Part shown: positions 61,902-64,000 of the stretch, in pieces
Position numbering within the stretch: the stretch's first letter is position 1
Layout: the number at the start of each line of letters is the position of its first letter
From: Stenotrophomonas sp. SAM-B
Lineage (GTDB): Bacteria; Pseudomonadota; Gammaproteobacteria; Xanthomonadales; Xanthomonadaceae
Length of the DNA stretch: 64,000 nt
Direction: 5' to 3'
Assembly: GCF_013387485.1 (NCBI RefSeq)
Contig: NZ_JABBXB010000001.1
Location: forward strand, 330,001 to 394,000
Translations under genes and position numbers: made by a program
The notes under the pieces: generated by a model
Told to the model about the DNA's origin: nothing
Database searches by the model: none
The model's input: only the letters and a program-made list of their open reading frames with translations

Positions 61902-62711
61902 ATGATCGCAGCTGATGAGGTTCGCTCGTACATCCAGGCCCAGCGCGGCACCGGCATGGCGTCGTCGGCGATCGTGGATGATCTCCTCCGGATGGGCTGG
62001 CATCCGGGCAGCATCGATCGTGCCATCAACGATGCGCTGGGCGAGCCTGCGATGCAGTCGTCGCGTCCCCGGCTACCGGACGGACATGCGACGCGCCTGC
62101 AGCTTGGGGATCGCACGCTGCTCGTCCAGGCGCGGTGGCAGCGTCCGGATGCGTGCCTGCTGTCCGGATTCCTTGACGCAGCGGAGTGCGCGGAGATCAT
62201 CGGTCTGGCCGAGCCCTTGCTGCGGCGATCGCAGGTCCGGGTGGGCGATGGCCACGCCGCGGCCGGTAGTGTCACGTTGTACGCGCGAACCAGTGAACAG
62301 GCCTGGATAGCGCCCGGCCAGTCGATCATCGTTGACCGTATCCAGGCGCGGGTAGCGGACCTGACCCATTGGCCTGCCGGCTGGATGGAGCACCTGCAGG
62401 TGGTCCGCTATGGCGTTGGCGCTGACTTCTCGCCCCATCACGACTTCTTTCCGGCGAGCGACCGCGCTGAAGGGCAGGGACAACGCGTCGCGACGCTGAT
62501 CATGTATCTCAACACGCCGGCCCAGGGCGGTGCCACCAGCTTTCCGGATATCGAGATGGAGATCTACCCGCAGCAGGGCAACGCGCTTTACTTCGCGTAT
62601 CCCTGCGCGACGGCGGACAGCCTCACGTTGCATGCCGGTGTGCCGCTGGTGGCGGGAGAGAAGTGGATTGCCACGTTCTTCCTGCGCGATGGTACCTGGG
62701 AGGGGCGATGA
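61902..62711 (+). CDS. 2OG-Fe(II) oxygenase, prolyl-4-hydroxylase type
   Basis: A 269-aa protein with a perfect AGGAGG ribosome site. Residues 1-45 form a small helical domain (IVDDLLRMGWHPGSIDRAIN). From about residue 80 there is the P4H double-stranded beta-helix: WMEHLQVVRYGVGADFSPHH then DFF (HxD iron ligands near 181), GGATSFPDIEMEIYPQQGNA, the distal His in LTLHAGVPL and the 2OG-binding Lys in GEKWIATFF. Enzymes of this class hydroxylate side chains of peptides or proteins. The start overlaps no gene, but its stop overlaps the next by ATGA. Its substrate could be the small gene further on. Confidence 0.9.
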   Translation: MIAADEVRSYIQAQRGTGMASSAIVDDLLRMGWHPGSIDRAINDALGEPAMQSSRPRLPDGHATRLQLGDRTLLVQARWQRPDACLLSGFLDAAECAEIIGLAEPLLRRSQVRVGDGHAAAGSVTLYARTSEQAWIAPGQSIIVDRIQARVADLTHWPAGWMEHLQVVRYGVGADFSPHHDFFPASDRAEGQGQRVATLIMYLNTPAQGGATSFPDIEMEIYPQQGNALYFAYPCATADSLTLHAGVPLVAGEKWIATFFLRDGTWEGR

Positions 62712-63859
62712 TCGATCTGATCGCCAGCCTTGCTCTCCCGGCGCTGGATGCGCCGCCAGACGACGCGTCCGCGCAGGTGGCACACGGCTACGCCACGCAG
62801 GTGCGGCGGCGTATCCAGTCGATGCTTGAGCGCACCGGTACGGATCCTCTCGTCCTCGATGCAATGATGCCCGCGTGTCTGAGGCCAGGTTGGCGGCCGG
62901 AGGTGGGCATGGCGGCACACCTGTGCACGACGCGCCCGCAACTGGCGGCACTGCAGTTCATCGCAGCAGTTGCAAGTCACGCGGTGCCTGCCGACGTGAC
63001 GCTCGAGCTCGACGCGCCGGGCCGGATCTACGTGGATGGCCATCGCCTGGAAGTCGCCGGAACGACGACGGTGCGCGTCGAGACATCGACGCTGGAACTG
63101 GAGTCGCAGCGCGGTCACTGGTCGTTGCGCCACGACGGTACGCGGTTCTCCGTGCTGTCATCGCCGGTCGGCGGGGACCGATGTGTCCTCCGCTGGCGCC
63201 CGGGCAGCGGGCTGCGCTATCTGGTCGATGTGGGAAGCGGTCACACAGAAGGCGTGTTTCCCGATCCCCTGGCGTGTGCTGGCACCGTGCCGAGCCTGTC
63301 CAGGAACGATTTCCGCGTCGCGGTGCAAGGCATCACCGAGGCCATGGAGATCATCCACGAGGCATCTGCGAGCTACGCGGCCTGGATCGACACGGTCATC
63401 GATGGCGTCCTGGTAACGCGCGACGCCCTGGACTGCGGGCTCAGCAGCCCAGGCCATCCGGGACTGCTGGCAGTGCGCAGCGGGCGCGAGCCACTGGATT
63501 ACGTCGAGATGATCGTCGCGGCAGCCGCGCAGCAGAAGCTGCTCCAGATCGCGATGATCACCCCGCTCGGTGAGCAGGGCAGGGAACAGCTGCACTACCT
63601 TCCGCATCGACGGTGGTACACCACCAGCCGGCGCGCGCTGGCCTCTGCCCACGAGCATCACAACGTCAGCCGGGTGCTTGCCTGCATTGCGGCCCGGTCG
63701 GGTGCCGATGGGGCGCTTCGGCGCCGCATCGCGCGCCGGCAGCTGATGCTGGCGCTGGATGGTCGGCAGCCGCTGCAGCGTGACCACGCGCTGAGCGTCG
63801 CCGGCGCACGGCTGCGACAGATGCTGGATGCCGGGTCACCATCGTCTTTGGCTGTATGA
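62708..63859 (+). CDS. Protein resembling HExxH peptide-modification family, motif substituted
   Basis: A 383-aa protein. A segment near residues 255-310 fits the pattern I associate with the HEXXH-domain peptide-modification family (TIGR04267, alpha-ketoglutarate HExxH-type hydroxylases): SSPGHPGLLAVRSGREPLDY, then VAAAAQQKLL in place of VHEAQHQKLN, then YLPHRRWYTTSR. The His-Glu-x-x-His positions therefore read Ala-Ala-x-x-Gln (residues 271-275). If the match is right, this copy cannot bind metal that way and may be a recognition protein. It is coupled to the 2OG oxygenase by ATGA. Family call is tentative. Confidence 0.5.
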   Translation: MIDLIASLALPALDAPPDDASAQVAHGYATQVRRRIQSMLERTGTDPLVLDAMMPACLRPGWRPEVGMAAHLCTTRPQLAALQFIAAVASHAVPADVTLELDAPGRIYVDGHRLEVAGTTTVRVETSTLELESQRGHWSLRHDGTRFSVLSSPVGGDRCVLRWRPGSGLRYLVDVGSGHTEGVFPDPLACAGTVPSLSRNDFRVAVQGITEAMEIIHEASASYAAWIDTVIDGVLVTRDALDCGLSSPGHPGLLAVRSGREPLDYVEMIVAAAAQQKLLQIAMITPLGEQGREQLHYLPHRRWYTTSRRALASAHEHHNVSRVLACIAARSGADGALRRRIARRQLMLALDGRQPLQRDHALSVAGARLRQMLDAGSPSSLAV

Positions 63860-63953
63860 GGATATGTCCGGGTGCGCGGAGCGCGCGTCCGGCAGGAATC
63901 TGCGCAAGCAGATGCCCGTTGCCGGCTTTGGCAACATTACATGGAGATTGCAG

Positions 63954-64000
63954 ATGAGCAACGAAACCAACGTCAACGACCTCGCAAAGGCCGCGTCTGA
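63954..64000 (+). CDS. Start of a further gene, possible precursor peptide (partial)
   Basis: An ATG with GGAG seven nucleotides upstream begins MSNETNVNDLAKAAS and is cut by the window end. The sequence is too short to classify. Its position right after two putative peptide-tailoring genes and an exporter, and its Asn/Asp-rich, helical-looking start, would fit a ribosomally made precursor leader, but it could be any small gene. Confidence 0.45.
   Translation, partial: MSNETNVNDLAKAAS

Overview
The window is high-GC, gene-dense DNA from a gammaproteobacterium of the Xanthomonadaceae (Lysobacteraceae), most likely Stenotrophomonas. The basis is the backbone gene content and order (rho, trxA, rhlB, ftsEX, rpoH, purD, purH, fis, prmA, accBC, aroQ) and short palindromes beginning with GTAG at 28.5 kb, which match the SMAG class of Stenotrophomonas REP elements. 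I see no rRNA, tRNA, CRISPR array, insertion sequence or prophage.

Layout. 0-9.9 kb is core: a sugar MFS permease, rho, trxA, rhlB, ftsEX, a double-receiver response regulator overlapping ung, and a small XRE regulator. 10.2-28.4 kb is a three-gene surface/secretion locus on the + strand: a 722-aa secreted protein, a protein of about 4,100 aa with 17 tandem composite repeats, and a 1,226-aa predicted outer-membrane beta-barrel. 28.4-43.5 kb returns to core: rpoH behind REP elements and a sigma-E-like promoter, a toxin-antitoxin pair between two near-identical terminators, purD, two paralogous lipoproteins, purH, fis, a DUF3426 protein, prmA, three accessory genes, and an aroQ-accBC block carrying an extra LprI-like gene.

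43.7-57.1 kb is accessory and signalling: a four-PAS hybrid histidine kinase, a TetR regulator divergent from two MFS pumps with two palindromic operators between them, small periplasmic and membrane proteins, a PAS-containing chemoreceptor behind a near-consensus flagellar sigma-28 promoter, and a class II UvrA (UvrA2).

57.1-64.0 kb, at the right edge, looks like the beginning of a peptide-modification and export cluster: an ABC ATPase and HlyD-type adaptor divergent from a MacB-like permease, then a prolyl-4-hydroxylase-type 2OG-Fe(II) oxygenase, a protein resembling the HExxH peptide-modification family but with the motif replaced, and the first codons of a further gene that could be the precursor peptide.

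The two least ordinary regions are the giant-repeat/barrel locus and the right-edge cluster. I recognise parts of both but not either whole as a named system. All family assignments come from reading motifs by eye; no database search was run.
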